Assembly (NCBI RefSeq): GCF_001983935.1
Contig: NZ_CP017641.1
Span: 5,675,001-5,739,000 of the forward strand
Origin: Fuerstiella marisgermanici
GTDB taxonomy: Bacteria > Planctomycetota > Planctomycetia > Planctomycetales > Planctomycetaceae
Reading direction: 5' to 3'
DNA length: 64,000 nucleotides
Part shown: piece by piece, positions 1 to 8,276 of the stretch
Numbering within the stretch: position 1 is the stretch's first letter
How the letters are laid out: the number at the start of each line of letters is the position of its first letter
The notes under the pieces: model-generated
Database searches by the model: none
Told to the model about the DNA's origin: nothing
Seen by the model: only the letters and a program-made list of their open reading frames with translations
Translations under genes and position numbers: made by a program

Positions 1-878
1 AACTGCGGCAGGGCATCAATGTAACTTTGCCCCAGCATGCCACCGAACGTCATCGACCGCTCAACATCACCCGAAAGCATGAATTTCGAATTCACGTCAG
101 CCGCGCAGCCCTGCAGAAATGCAATCGGCACTGTTCGATTGCTATCAAGATGAGCGGCGACAAGATCACACGCCACCTGCGACCATTCGCCGAAGACCAA
201 CGGCTTTTCGGGATGATAACTGGTGACCGGATGGCCGGTGAAATGAGCGATCGCCGCCACCGGCTTGCCGTCCGAATCATTCAAGATGACGAGCGGTGCG
301 TGAGTATCAATGTCGCCATTAAAGTCGACGCCCAGCCGCTGGCGATCTTCTTCACGCATCAGATAACTTGTGCCATCGGCTCGCCGGCCTTTGCGATTGT
401 ACGTGATGCGGTCTTCGTGCCCTTCGGTCCAGGAAACGGTCACCGGCTGTAATAAGTCCGGCAGTTGCCCCGCCGTCTGCCGCAGAATTCTCAGAAACTC
501 TTCACCCAACGGCAACAGGTCGGCGGGCTGTATGGGTTCATCGTAAGTGGCATACTGTTGCACGGCGTTGCGAGCGAACACAGCGCTGCAGTGGTTGTGT
601 GACGTGCAAAGAAGCACGTTCGAAACTGGCAGCCCCAACAGTTCGGCGATCGATTGCCGGAACAGATCGCTAACATTCACCGGCGTTGTCCCGGCGAAGT
701 GAGTCGTGATCAGGCACACGCGATCACCCTGATCCTCAAGCAACAGCACGGTCGTCTTCAGCGGCCCAACCACTTTCTCGACACGCACGCCCGTGCGGCT
801 GTCAGTGTCAGCGTTCGGTTCCGGCGCGAGCTCGAAGACAGCAGCGGACGCCCGCAGGCGCGATGAGGAGGATGGCAT
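1..878 (-). CDS. Neutral ceramidase-like protein, C-terminus outside window
   Basis: The minus frame is open from an ATG at 878 to the window edge (292 codons, no stop), so the gene is cut at its 3' end by the window. Seen motifs are TSHNHC at about residues 92-97, HFTGHP at 212-217 and QGCAADVN at 256-263. These follow the order of the His-rich metal-site motifs and the QGN-x-x-D-type motif of the neutral/alkaline non-lysosomal ceramidase N-terminal domain (PF04734). Planctomycetes carry many such proteins without known substrates, so N-acyl-sphingosine hydrolysis is not assured and a general amidohydrolase role is equally likely. No signal peptide is evident at this start; the first residues are Ser/Arg-rich. 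The family assignment is by motif reading only. Confidence 0.75.
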   Translation of the reverse strand, partial: MPSSSSRLRASAAVFELAPEPNADTDSRTGVRVEKVVGPLKTTVLLLEDQGDRVCLITTHFAGTTPVNVSDLFRQSIAELLGLPVSNVLLCTSHNHCSAVFARNAVQQYATYDEPIQPADLLPLGEEFLRILRQTAGQLPDLLQPVTVSWTEGHEDRITYNRKGRRADGTSYLMREEDRQRLGVDFNGDIDTHAPLVILNDSDGKPVAAIAHFTGHPVTSYHPEKPLVFGEWSQVACDLVAAHLDSNRTVPIAFLQGCAADVNSKFMLSGDVERSMTFGGMLGQSYIDALPQ

Positions 879-910
879 GGTGGGACTCGGGATGGTGACG
901 TGTGGTAGGT

Positions 911-950
911 GCAACTGAGATGCTCGGAACCCATAACATATCTCAGTTGC
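911..950. promoter_or_regulatory. 11-bp perfect inverted repeat upstream of the ceramidase-like gene
   Basis: GCAACTGAGAT (911-921) is matched exactly by ATCTCAGTTGC (940-950) with an 18-nt spacer. It starts 33 bp upstream of the ATG at 878 and lies about 180 bp past the stop of the HEAT-repeat gene. There is no T-run on either strand. It could be an operator, or a weak terminator for the upstream minus-strand gene. Confidence 0.45.
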
Positions 951-1130
951 GTTCTGGTTGCATCCCAGCGGAACCACTGCCACGAAGCAAGGAACTGCCA
1001 TTCCTTTGTGCGTCGTCGTGCAGGAAGGTTTTGCTCAACACGTCGACCTTCCGCAACAATGTTCCAGCGTCGGGAACGAACAGTGCTCGGGAGCGATGAA
1101 GTGAAATGTCACGCAAGGACCGCTCGCAAC

Positions 1131-2225
1131 TTACCCAGGACGGGCTGCCTGAAGCTTGCTCAGCAGTTCCTCTGTTTTCTTGGGAATCTGTTGAAAAATG
1201 GTCCCCGGCCGCTGTGCCATGAGCCTGACTTGGGGCAGCGCCTTTGCCGCCTCCGGTCCCAGTTCTGTCAGAGCCGACAGCGCGTACCATGAAAGCTTGT
1301 GGATCGCGGACGACGGTTGATCAACCTTCGTTGTCTCGTCGAGAATTTGAATGACGCGAGGAATTGCTTCAGCTGCATCAGTCCCGATCGATGAAAGTGT
1401 CATTAAAGCCAAAATGCGGTGAGAATCCCCCATGTCGCTGGGGTAAGCAAATCCCATAGCCATTGACTGATCCCGTCGCTGTATCACGTCCAGCAGCACT
1501 AGCAGGCACTCTTCCGGTTTCCCCGTCAGGTTCCAAATCGCACTAGCCGCCGCAGTTCGAACGGCAACGTCGTTGTCTTTTGCCAGTTTGCGGATGGGCT
1601 CAAGCCAGGCTTTTTCGTTACGGCCTGATTTCCCCAGCAGATAGACGGCTCTCCATTGCAACGGTGGGCTCTTTCCACTCATGGCCCTTAACAGAAACCT
1701 TGTGGCGGCCGCGTCATTGGCAATGGTGACCAGAGTCGCGGCGGCATGAATCTGAATGACGGGGGACGAATGTCCGAGTTCCTTTCTGACAAGCTCGACC
1801 TGCCCCGATGCACTCTCGCCAAGCAATCTTAGTGAACTCAGCAGTCCGAGCTTCTCACCAATCTCTGCCGACTCCATCAACTCCGCCACGTCATTCGCGT
1901 ACGGTTCGCAGACATCCGGAATTCGTCGTACGAGTGAACAAATCGTCGATGAGTTGCCGCAGTTCTGTAGCCCGAAGTTCCTAACACTCACCTGAATCAG
2001 GCGATTCACCTCAGGAAGCGATTCCTCCGGCCAACGTGTGTAGAGCAGTTGTTCCATTGCAGAAGGCACATCCAAATTTGCTTTGTTCGAAGAAATCTGC
2101 GTCCTCAGTTCCGCCAGTCTTTCCCCGAATGCGGCCCGAAGCTCGGGCGTGATCTCGTCACCGAGCAAGGGGCAAGCGATAAGAAACGCGGTGACGGTAA
2201 TGGCACGACAGATCAATGCTATCAC
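1131..2225 (-). CDS. Secreted HEAT-repeat protein
   Basis: A 364-residue protein. Residues 1-23 form a short positive n-region and hydrophobic core ending near CPLLGDE, which fits a Sec signal peptide. The remainder is a series of helical pairs with HEAT/PBS-lyase character, for example segments around 'AAATLVTIANDAAATRFLLRA' (broken here), 'WRAVYLLGKSGRN' and 'VRTAAASAIWNLTG'. Such proteins are binding scaffolds; no catalytic motif is seen. It stands alone between the ceramidase-like gene and a small membrane protein, in the same direction. The partner and function are unknown. Confidence 0.75.
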   Translation of the reverse strand: MIALICRAITVTAFLIACPLLGDEITPELRAAFGERLAELRTQISSNKANLDVPSAMEQLLYTRWPEESLPEVNRLIQVSVRNFGLQNCGNSSTICSLVRRIPDVCEPYANDVAELMESAEIGEKLGLLSSLRLLGESASGQVELVRKELGHSSPVIQIHAAATLVTIANDAAATRFLLRAMSGKSPPLQWRAVYLLGKSGRNEKAWLEPIRKLAKDNDVAVRTAAASAIWNLTGKPEECLLVLLDVIQRRDQSMAMGFAYPSDMGDSHRILALMTLSSIGTDAAEAIPRVIQILDETTKVDQPSSAIHKLSWYALSALTELGPEAAKALPQVRLMAQRPGTIFQQIPKKTEELLSKLQAARPG

Positions 2226-2382
2226 GGCGTTCTTCCTCGTTAAGTTCGCTGACTCACTGATTCAGTTGCATCTTGTTGGACCGCGTTCCTTGCCTGCCTA
2301 ACTTCCATGCTCGGCTACGTCCCGCTCCACACGAAAGGCTGAACGACCGTGATTGGGGGATTCCGCAATGTGTTCAGTGTAC

Positions 2383-2685
2383 TTATGATTCGCCACTCCC
2401 GTCCTGCCGCTCACTATCGTTTTGGCAGCGTCCGTGCAATCGGCCTGTTGACCTGTGGTCAATGACCATCAGCAACACTGCGGCAAGAATAGCTATTGCT
2501 ACGCCTGTTGGCATTAGTGTGTACGACACACGCTCCCAATAATTTGAGACGTGAATTGGACCGGGAGGATCGCCGAATCCTTCGTTGTATGCTCGAGCGA
2601 TTGGACCGATGGGGATCAACATGATCCCAATTGCGATCGTGACTTTCAGAATCAGCCTAAGCCAACGAGATGCCTGCACACTCAT
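2383..2685 (-). CDS. Small two-helix membrane protein, hypothetical
   Basis: About 100 residues from the ATG at 2685, which has GGAG directly before it. The frame stays open upstream to 2925, but the extra N-terminus is low-complexity and unlike a protein. Two hydrophobic stretches are seen, one around residues 10-30 (LILKVTIAIGIMLIPIGPIA) and one around 60-80 (GVAIAILAAVLLMVI). The C-terminus is polar. Not recognised; probably an inner-membrane protein of unknown role. Confidence 0.5.
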   Translation of the reverse strand: MSVQASRWLRLILKVTIAIGIMLIPIGPIARAYNEGFGDPPGPIHVSNYWERVSYTLMPTGVAIAILAAVLLMVIDHRSTGRLHGRCQNDSERQDGSGES

Positions 2686-3085
2686 CTCCGGAAGTCGGTA
2701 TCGTTTCAGTTGTGGTCCTTGGAGCACCCGGACATGGAGCCCACAGCGCGGAACTGTTAACACGGGGGAAGCCCCCCGCTGCCTGCCATGATAGGCAAGT
2801 GCACAAGCGGCGCAACCACCATCAGCTATTCGCGTGTACCACTTTAATGTTAGTGGAAATTGTCCACTCCCAATAGCGAAAGGGCGGTCGGATGGGCCAC
2901 GCGAGCGACTTTCGCTAGCGGTCACCTCGAGAGGATAGAAGTGCAGGCGTCAATCAGTCTGAAATCGGACGTTGTCGCGCGTGTCCCAGCCGCCATAATT
3001 TTTTCCACTTGGACTACACCTTCATCCGCACCCAAGTGACGCCTGCTCAGCGGCGGACCGCCAGCTCTCATTTGCCCCCCCAAGA
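2686..3085. other. Intergenic region without a clear gene
   Basis: No convincing gene is seen. A 10-bp inverted repeat, GCAGGCGTCA at 2943-2952 and TGACGCCTGC at 3037-3046, is separated by 84 bp. It could be an old element end or coincidence. Confidence 0.4.
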
Positions 3086-3385
3086 CTAAGGCAGTTCGAT
3101 GTCCAGGCCGTGGTTGAAGCGGTTGGTGAAGTTTGCCAGTGCGACGGTGGCTGCCAGAGTCACCAATTCCGTATCTCCGATGTGCTCCTTGACGGCTGCG
3201 ACCGTCTTGTCGCTGACGTTTGCTGTCTTCGTCAGCTCTTCCGCATACTTTAGGACCGACTTTTCGGCCTCGCTAAACAGGTCGCTGTTTTCGAAGTCTT
3301 CGGTCGCGCGAAGTTGATCGCTGGTTAGGCCGGCATTCAGTGCGGCTTTGGAATGGTAGTGTGAACAGTATTCGCATCCGTTAAC
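3086..3385 (-). pseudogene. AhpD-like carboxymuconolactone decarboxylase family protein, 3' part
   Basis: C-terminal 97 codons (plus the duplicated target site) of a gene split by the insertion sequence at 3386-5432. The sequence starts GCEYCSHYHS, which is the CxxC-x(3)-H motif typical of AhpD/carboxymuconolactone decarboxylase proteins (PF02627), usually peroxidase-like or decarboxylase enzymes using the Cys pair. Removing the element and one copy of GTTAAC fuses it in frame to the part at 5433-5654 and restores a 171-residue protein. As it stands the fragment has no start of its own, except for an out-of-context ATG inside the IS end. Confidence 0.85.
3380..3385. repeat. Left target-site duplication GTTAAC of the insertion sequence
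   Basis: GTTAAC here is repeated at 5433-5438. Keeping one copy restores the host reading frame (S-Q-V-N-G-C), which fixes the duplication at 6 bp. Confidence 0.9.
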
Positions 3386-5432
3386 CCAACTTCCCCAGCA
3401 GCGGCACAAAATGTGGTTGCAGAGAATTTATTCGGCGTGTTTTTGTTATCGAAGTTTCAAAAGTCCAGCGTTTGAAATCTGAAACACGATGTAGTGACGA
3501 CCTCTGATCTGGCCGGTCAGAGATCGATCGGTAGCATTTGCGATCATGTTCATTCGCCAATGCCATCGAATCAAAAACGGTCGTCGCCACGCCTACTGGG
3601 CGCTGGTCGAATCGTATCGCTCGGCCAGTGGGCCGCGGCAGCGGGTGGTCGCGTGGCTGGGGAAGCTTGACGAAGCCGGTCGACTGGGCGTCCATCAGGC
3701 GGCGGAAGTTTTGGCCGGTAGCGATGAGGTTGCACCCGGTGTCACCGCTGATCAGTCACAACCGCTCAGTCGACAGATGCGATTCGAGTTCGATGATGAT
3801 GCGTCTGCCGTGACTCCGCGATGGGTCGAAGTCAACGCCGCCGGAGTTCGTGTGGAAAACCTGCGACAGTTCGGCGGGCCGTGGATGGCTCTGCACCTGA
3901 TTCGCACGCTGCAACTGGATACGTTCCTGAGCAACGCGATCCCTGAAGGTCGTGAACTGGTCGGCTGGGATGTGAGTTCGCTGATTCTGATCATTGCGCG
4001 GCTGCTCGAACCTGCCAGCGAACTCTTCACCGCCGAACAATGGTATCCGAAAACGGCACTGCGGGATCTGCTCGGCGTGAGCGAAGAACGTGTGAACGAT
4101 AATCGGCTGTACCGCACACTCGATCAGCTGCTGCCGCACAAGGACGCATTGGAAACGCATCTGAAGAATCGCCTTGGCCATCTGTTCGATCTCGAATACG
4201 ACCTGCTGATGTATGACGTCACCAGCACTTACTTCGAAGGTCAGGCCGAACGCAATCCGCTGGCTCAGCGTGGCTATTCGCGCGATAACCGCAGCGACTG
4301 CAAGCAGGTCTGCATCGGGCTGGTGGTGTCTCGATGCGGAATGCCGCTGGGATACAAGGTGTTTGCCGGCAATACGGCCGACGTTACTACCGTGGAACAC
4401 ATCGTCGAAACGATGGAAGCACGCTACGGGAAAAGCGATCGCATCTGGGTCATGGATCGCGGCATGGTGTCGGAAGACAACATCGAATTCCTGCGCGAAG
4501 GCGGTCGACGCTACATCGTCGGCACTCCCAAATCGATGCTGAAGAAGTTTGAACACGAGCTGCTGAAGGAAGACTGGACCAGCATTCGCGATGGCCTGGA
4601 AGTCAAGGTCGTGCCGTGGCCCGGCAGCGACGATCCGGATGAATCGGAAGACTGCAACACATCGCCGGAGACATTCATCCTGTGTCGCAGTCGCGATCGA
4701 TCAAAGAAGGAAGAAGCGATCACACAGCGCTTCGAAAAGAAGATCGAAGAGTCGCTCATCCGCATGACGGCGCGGTGCGATAAACAGAAACGCGACCCGA
4801 TGAAGGTCGAACGTGAGATCGGCCGGCTGCTCGGAAAGAACACTCGAGCGGCAAAGCTCTTCGACGTGAAAGTCACGAAGACAGATGACGGGGCCGCACG
4901 CATCGAATGGTCAAAGATCGAAGCTACGCGTGACTGGGCGACTCTGAGTTCCGGATGCTATCTGCTGCGAACGAATGTCAGCGACTGGTCCGACGAAGAA
5001 CTTTGGAAGGCGTACATCCAACTGACCGAAGCGGAAGCCGCGTTCCGAATCCACAAAAGCGATCTTTCGATCCGCCCGATCTGGCATCAGAAGGAGGACC
5101 GTGTTCTGGCACACATCTTCGTGTGTTTTCTGGCGTATGTGTTGTGGAAGACGCTCGGCCAGCTGTGCAGCAAAGCAGGGCTGGGCGACGAACCGCGCCG
5201 TGTGCTTGCGGAGCTGTCGGAGATCCGTTCGATGGACGTCGTCCTGCCCACTCGCACCGGCCCGGAGATCCGCACCCGCTGCGTGTCAAAGCCCTCCGAC
5301 CATCAGCAGATTCTTCTGGAAAAGCTGAGCCTCAAACTGCCCTCAAAAATAATCCAAAAGCAAATGTAGTGGAAACTTCTGGCCGCTCACCCCACAAAAC
5401 ACTGCCTTCGTGACTCGAGTTGGGGAAGTTGG
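3386..5432 (+). mobile_element. Complete IS1634-family insertion sequence (2047 bp)
   Basis: The ends are perfect 12-bp terminal inverted repeats, CCAACTTCCCCA at 3386-3397 and TGGGGAAGTTGG at 5421-5432. They are flanked by 6-bp direct repeats GTTAAC at 3380-3385 and 5433-5438. One gene, the 607-residue transposase at 3546-5369, fills almost the whole element. Intact ends, intact transposase and an exact duplication suggest a recent and possibly still active insertion. It interrupts an AhpD-like gene on the opposite strand. Confidence 0.93.
3546..5369 (+). CDS. IS1634-family DDE transposase
   Basis: A full-length 607-residue transposase. The N-terminal ~100 residues resemble the DNA-binding part of IS1634 enzymes ([18 protein letters not shown]). 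The catalytic core has [10 protein letters not shown] with Asp224, [12 protein letters not shown] with Asp304, and [20 protein letters not shown] with Glu495/Glu497, in the DDE order of IS4-type enzymes. It ends with the hydrophobic [15 protein letters not shown] helix seen in this family. No frameshift or internal stop is present. The ATG at 3546 is 160 bp inside the left end. It catalyses cut-and-paste movement of the surrounding element. Confidence 0.93.
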   Translation: MFIRQCHRIKNGRRHAYWALVESYRSASGPRQRVVAWLGKLDEAGRLGVHQAAEVLAGSDEVAPGVTADQSQPLSRQMRFEFDDDASAVTPRWVEVNAAGVRVENLRQFGGPWMALHLIRTLQLDTFLSNAIPEGRELVGWDVSSLILIIARLLEPASELFTAEQWYPKTALRDLLGVSEERVNDNRLYRTLDQLLPHKDALETHLKNRLGHLFDLEYDLLMYDVTSTYFEGQAERNPLAQRGYSRDNRSDCKQVCIGLVVSRCGMPLGYKVFAGNTADVTTVEHIVETMEARYGKSDRIWVMDRGMVSEDNIEFLREGGRRYIVGTPKSMLKKFEHELLKEDWTSIRDGLEVKVVPWPGSDDPDESEDCNTSPETFILCRSRDRSKKEEAITQRFEKKIEESLIRMTARCDKQKRDPMKVEREIGRLLGKNTRAAKLFDVKVTKTDDGAARIEWSKIEATRDWATLSSGCYLLRTNVSDWSDEELWKAYIQLTEAEAAFRIHKSDLSIRPIWHQKEDRVLAHIFVCFLAYVLWKTLGQLCSKAGLGDEPRRVLAELSEIRSMDVVLPTRTGPEIRTRCVSKPSDHQQILLEKLSLKLPSKIIQKQM

Positions 5433-5438
5433 GTTAAC
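5433..5438. repeat. Right target-site duplication GTTAAC of the insertion sequence
   Basis: Exact copy of 3380-3385, adjacent to the right terminal inverted repeat of the element. Confidence 0.9.
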
Positions 5439-5654
5439 TTGAGAGGCCTTAAAATACGCCAGCTCACGCAGTTTGTCGGGCAGGTTGTTGTGCAGCCCGG
5501 CATCGATACTAACCACGCCTTTCAGAACGTCTGGCTGGTGAGCCATGGTGCCGAAGATGTTCAGCACCTTGCCGTGCTTTTTCTCAATGGCGTTCAGCAG
5601 GTCGTGAACTTCGTGAGACGCGCTGGTTTTGTCGAGCGGTGTAACGTGAGGCAT
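5433..5654 (-). pseudogene. AhpD-like carboxymuconolactone decarboxylase family protein, 5' part
   Basis: N-terminal 74 codons, from the ATG at 5654 through LRELAYFKASQVN at the IS junction. This is the segment that precedes the CxxC motif in AhpD-like proteins. It now runs on into IS sequence for about 29 extra codons before a stop at 5343. It lacks the redox Cys pair, so the product should be inactive. See the 3' part at 3086-3385 for the rest of the gene. Confidence 0.85.
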
Positions 5655-5709
5655 GATTTTCGCTTTCTAATTCAGATCGAAATAATGGTCAGTCAGGATT
5701 CCGTGGCGG

Positions 5710-5991
5710 TTATTCGCCCGACCCGGAGGTTGAATGAGGTCGCCTGTTGCGTGCGGCCGAAATCGACGATGCCGCGCCAACGACGGCTACGGCGACCCAC
5801 GCGGCGATTCCGACGCCCTTGTCTTCAGTTTTCGCAGACGTGTAGGCAGCCGCCGCTGCCACACCCAGTACAGTGACCGAACTGGACAGAATAGACGGCC
5901 AGCCGGATCGCCGAGTTGGCAATTGAGCTTCTGCTGGTGGTGACAAGTCGCGTGGTGATTCACGACCGACGGAGGGCATTGTGTTTTCCAT
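5710..5991 (-). CDS. Small membrane protein, hypothetical
   Basis: A 93-residue protein with a polar, Pro/Ser-rich N-terminus (to about residue 30) and two short hydrophobic stretches, SVTVLGVAAAAAYTSA and GIAAWVAVAVVGAASSISAA, separated by KTEDKG. This suggests a two-pass membrane hairpin with an Arg-rich C-terminal tail. No family is recognised. It lies upstream of the disrupted AhpD-like gene and downstream of a coiled-coil lipoprotein gene in the same direction. The start at 5991 has no strong ribosome-binding site; an internal ATG four codons later is an alternative. Confidence 0.5.
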   Translation of the reverse strand: MENTMPSVGRESPRDLSPPAEAQLPTRRSGWPSILSSSVTVLGVAAAAAYTSAKTEDKGVGIAAWVAVAVVGAASSISAARNRRPHSTSGSGE

Positions 5992-6069
5992 AGCGATGTC
6001 TTTTTCGAAAGGAGCAACTTGTAACTGAACAACTGAAATCAGAGAGACGCACCTGATGCGTTAGCCAAG

Positions 6070-6741
6070 CTACTGGACGGCGACTTCCACCCGCTTCAAA
6101 TTTCGTTTTTGCTTTTCCAGCTCCGCCTCAGCTTCAGAAACGTCGTTCTGTTCCTCAGTGACTTTCAGTTCTGCCTCCCGCAGTTCTTCCTGAAGCTCTT
6201 CGCGGTTTTTGTCTGTTGCGTTTTCCAGACGGACCTTTGCCGCAGCCACTTTTGCTTTGGCTTCGACAACGTCTTCCCGCTGGGCTGTCAGAGTATCTTT
6301 AGCACTTTGCAAACTGGCTCGTGCGTCTTTCAGAGCAGCTTGCTTTGTTTCTTCGAGCTCCAGTTTCTCCTGAGCCACCAATTTGTCGGCTTTACGCTTG
6401 GCCGCCGCGACTTCTTTTTCGTTCTGACGCTTAGCTTGTGCAACGGCCGCGGCACTCTTGTCTTCCGTGAGACCTCGTTCGTCCTCATGTCCCTCGTCGC
6501 CGGCGGGGTGCGTAGCGTCGTTCGTTCGACGCGTTTCCTGTTGGGCCTGCTTCATGGCCTGCTCGCGAGTTTCTTCAACGCGATTGTCGGCTTCCTGTCG
6601 CGCGTCGGCGACAATTCGATCGGCTTCCCGTTGTGCTTCCTGATAGTCGGCGCGAGCTTCTTCGATATCTTCGACGCCCGTGCTGCAACCAGTGACTGCT
6701 ACGCAGAAGGTCATTGTGAGAATGGTCCGGATCGATTTCAT
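6070..6741 (-). CDS. Coiled-coil lipoprotein
   Basis: A 223-residue protein. The N-terminus MKSIRTILTMTFCVAVTGCS is a lipoprotein signal with a V-T-G-C lipobox (Cys19). The rest is almost entirely Glu/Lys/Ala/Arg-rich heptads, for example EADRIVADARQEADNRV and KVAAAKVRLENATDKN, and predicts a long coiled coil. Residues about 75-95 form a break rich in His/Gly/Asp. It is probably anchored in a membrane and extends into the periplasm. No enzyme motif is present. Role unknown; it resembles envelope-spacing lipoproteins in design only. Confidence 0.75.
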   Translation of the reverse strand: MKSIRTILTMTFCVAVTGCSTGVEDIEEARADYQEAQREADRIVADARQEADNRVEETREQAMKQAQQETRRTNDATHPAGDEGHEDERGLTEDKSAAAVAQAKRQNEKEVAAAKRKADKLVAQEKLELEETKQAALKDARASLQSAKDTLTAQREDVVEAKAKVAAAKVRLENATDKNREELQEELREAELKVTEEQNDVSEAEAELEKQKRNLKRVEVAVQ

Positions 6742-6965
6742 GGTTTCTGCTCCTGACGGCAGTATGAACGACGCCGCGTTCTACGACGGCATGACTGTGA
6801 CGTTTGCGTCGCTGGCAATATTGCACGAACCATGCCAAAGAAAATTGCCCGGTCTAAGCGAGCGGATCAGCGCGCAATTGTGCCACGATGGACGCGTATC
6901 GTGCAGAACTGGCCGCTCATTGATCACGCCGGTAGTTCAGCGGCCGACCGAACCAACCATCTGAG

Positions 6966-7817
6966 CTACGCCTTCTTGCACTTTGCGCACACGGACTGCA
7001 CATACTCAGCTCCCAGAAACAGCACGGAAACGCCGTAGTAGATCCACAGCATGACGGCGATAAACGACCCCACGACTCCGTACGCGCTGGAATACTTCGT
7101 CCCGACCAGAAAATGCGTCAACAACTGTCGACCAACTTCCCACACGACGCCCGCGAAGATTCCGCCCTGAACAGCTTCCTTCCACGCGACGGGAACTCGC
7201 GGCAGCCATTTGTAGATGAGTGTAAAAATCAAGCCGTTCAGGATCGGCGGCAGTACAAAGCGAGCGAAACTCCACAACCGATTTCCGGATGGCAGTAACG
7301 AATCAGAAAGCTGGGCCGCTGCTGTCATGGCGACTCCGACGACCTGAATTGTTATCAGAATCAGCCCCAGCCCGATCAGCATCAGAAAGGCCACGCCGCG
7401 CTGCAGAATCAGGCGTTTTACGGCCGCGACAGCCCCTTTTGCTTCGGACGATTCTGTGTTCCAGATCACATCGAACGCCGCATCAAACTGCACAAAGATG
7501 GCCATCGCCCCGATCAGCAGCGAGATCAGGCCGATGGGACCGCCCGTGTTGGCTCCAGAACGAACCTGATCCAGCGCTGTTGCGATATGTTGCTGCAGTT
7601 CGGCAGACATCTGCTGACCCACCGCATTTAACATTTGCTGTTCTGCATTCTGACCGGCCGTCGTGAATTGCAGGATCAGCCCTACGCCGGAAATCAGCGT
7701 GAGAAGTAGCGGGAAGAAGGAAAGGGCTCCATAGTAGGCGACGCCAGCAGCCATCAAACTTCCGTTGTCGTCACCCCAACGGCGGAATGTCTCTTTAAGA
7801 TTGCCGATAATCTGCAT
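6966..7817 (-). CDS. YihY/BrkB family inner-membrane protein
   Basis: A 283-residue protein with the YihY/virulence-factor BrkB pattern: an N-terminal F-R-R-W...AAGVAYYGALSFFPLLLTLIS segment (residues about 11-45), a loop rich in Gln/Ala, then about five further membrane helices including FDAAFDVIWNTE, FLMLIGLGLILITIQVVGVA, FVLPPILNGLIFTLIYKWLP and VGSFIAVMLWIYYGVSVLFLGAEY. The last is the conserved family C-terminal motif. The family was once mis-assigned as RNase BN and its transport or lipid role remains unsettled. It ends CAKCKKA. The length matches the family (about 280-300 residues). Confidence 0.88.
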   Translation of the reverse strand: MQIIGNLKETFRRWGDDNGSLMAAGVAYYGALSFFPLLLTLISGVGLILQFTTAGQNAEQQMLNAVGQQMSAELQQHIATALDQVRSGANTGGPIGLISLLIGAMAIFVQFDAAFDVIWNTESSEAKGAVAAVKRLILQRGVAFLMLIGLGLILITIQVVGVAMTAAAQLSDSLLPSGNRLWSFARFVLPPILNGLIFTLIYKWLPRVPVAWKEAVQGGIFAGVVWEVGRQLLTHFLVGTKYSSAYGVVGSFIAVMLWIYYGVSVLFLGAEYVQSVCAKCKKA

Positions 7818-8276
7818 GAACAGGTCCCGATTTGCCGCGTCCTCAATATTCTCGCCGCCCGAATGCTACGGCGGTCAGCTCAGCGTAGAACGCAATGCGC
7901 ATGCCGATATCGCGTGATTGCATTGAGTTTTCTGAGCCACGGGCAAGGTTGCTCAGAGATTGACCGCGGCACGCGTTGAGATTGTGCAGACTTGAATCTC
8001 AGTGTTGAGGGTGCGCATACACCTCTCTCAGCGCAGCGTCGGGGGAGGTCGGACGGAGCGAAGCAACGTCGGGGAGGGGCCGAGCATGTCGGCGCGATGC
8101 AGGCGTGGTTGCGTGGCTCTCCCCCGGACATCGCTCCGCTCGTTCGCCCCTTCCCTTGCCTTCGGCTCGGAAGGAAGAATCCGCGCGGACGATGGCCGGC
8201 GGTCGACGGCTTGGCCACCTCGCCCCAGCGAAGTACGCATGGCCCAAGCCGCACGCTCTCCGGCCAGCGGCGCGAA
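7818..8276. other. GC-rich intergenic region, possible interspersed repeat
   Basis: No gene is convincing here. Frames are open on both strands, but they read as low-complexity Arg/Pro/Ser text. Around 8035-8080 two related units follow each other (GCAGCGTCGGGGGAGG, then GCAACGTCGGGGAGGGG). This composition differs from the neighbouring coding DNA and could be a genome-wide intergenic repeat; that needs a self-comparison of the genome. Confidence 0.35.

Noticed and set aside
3756-4556. 266-codon gene opposite the transposase
   Set aside because: Shadow of the transposase coding sequence; no independent support.
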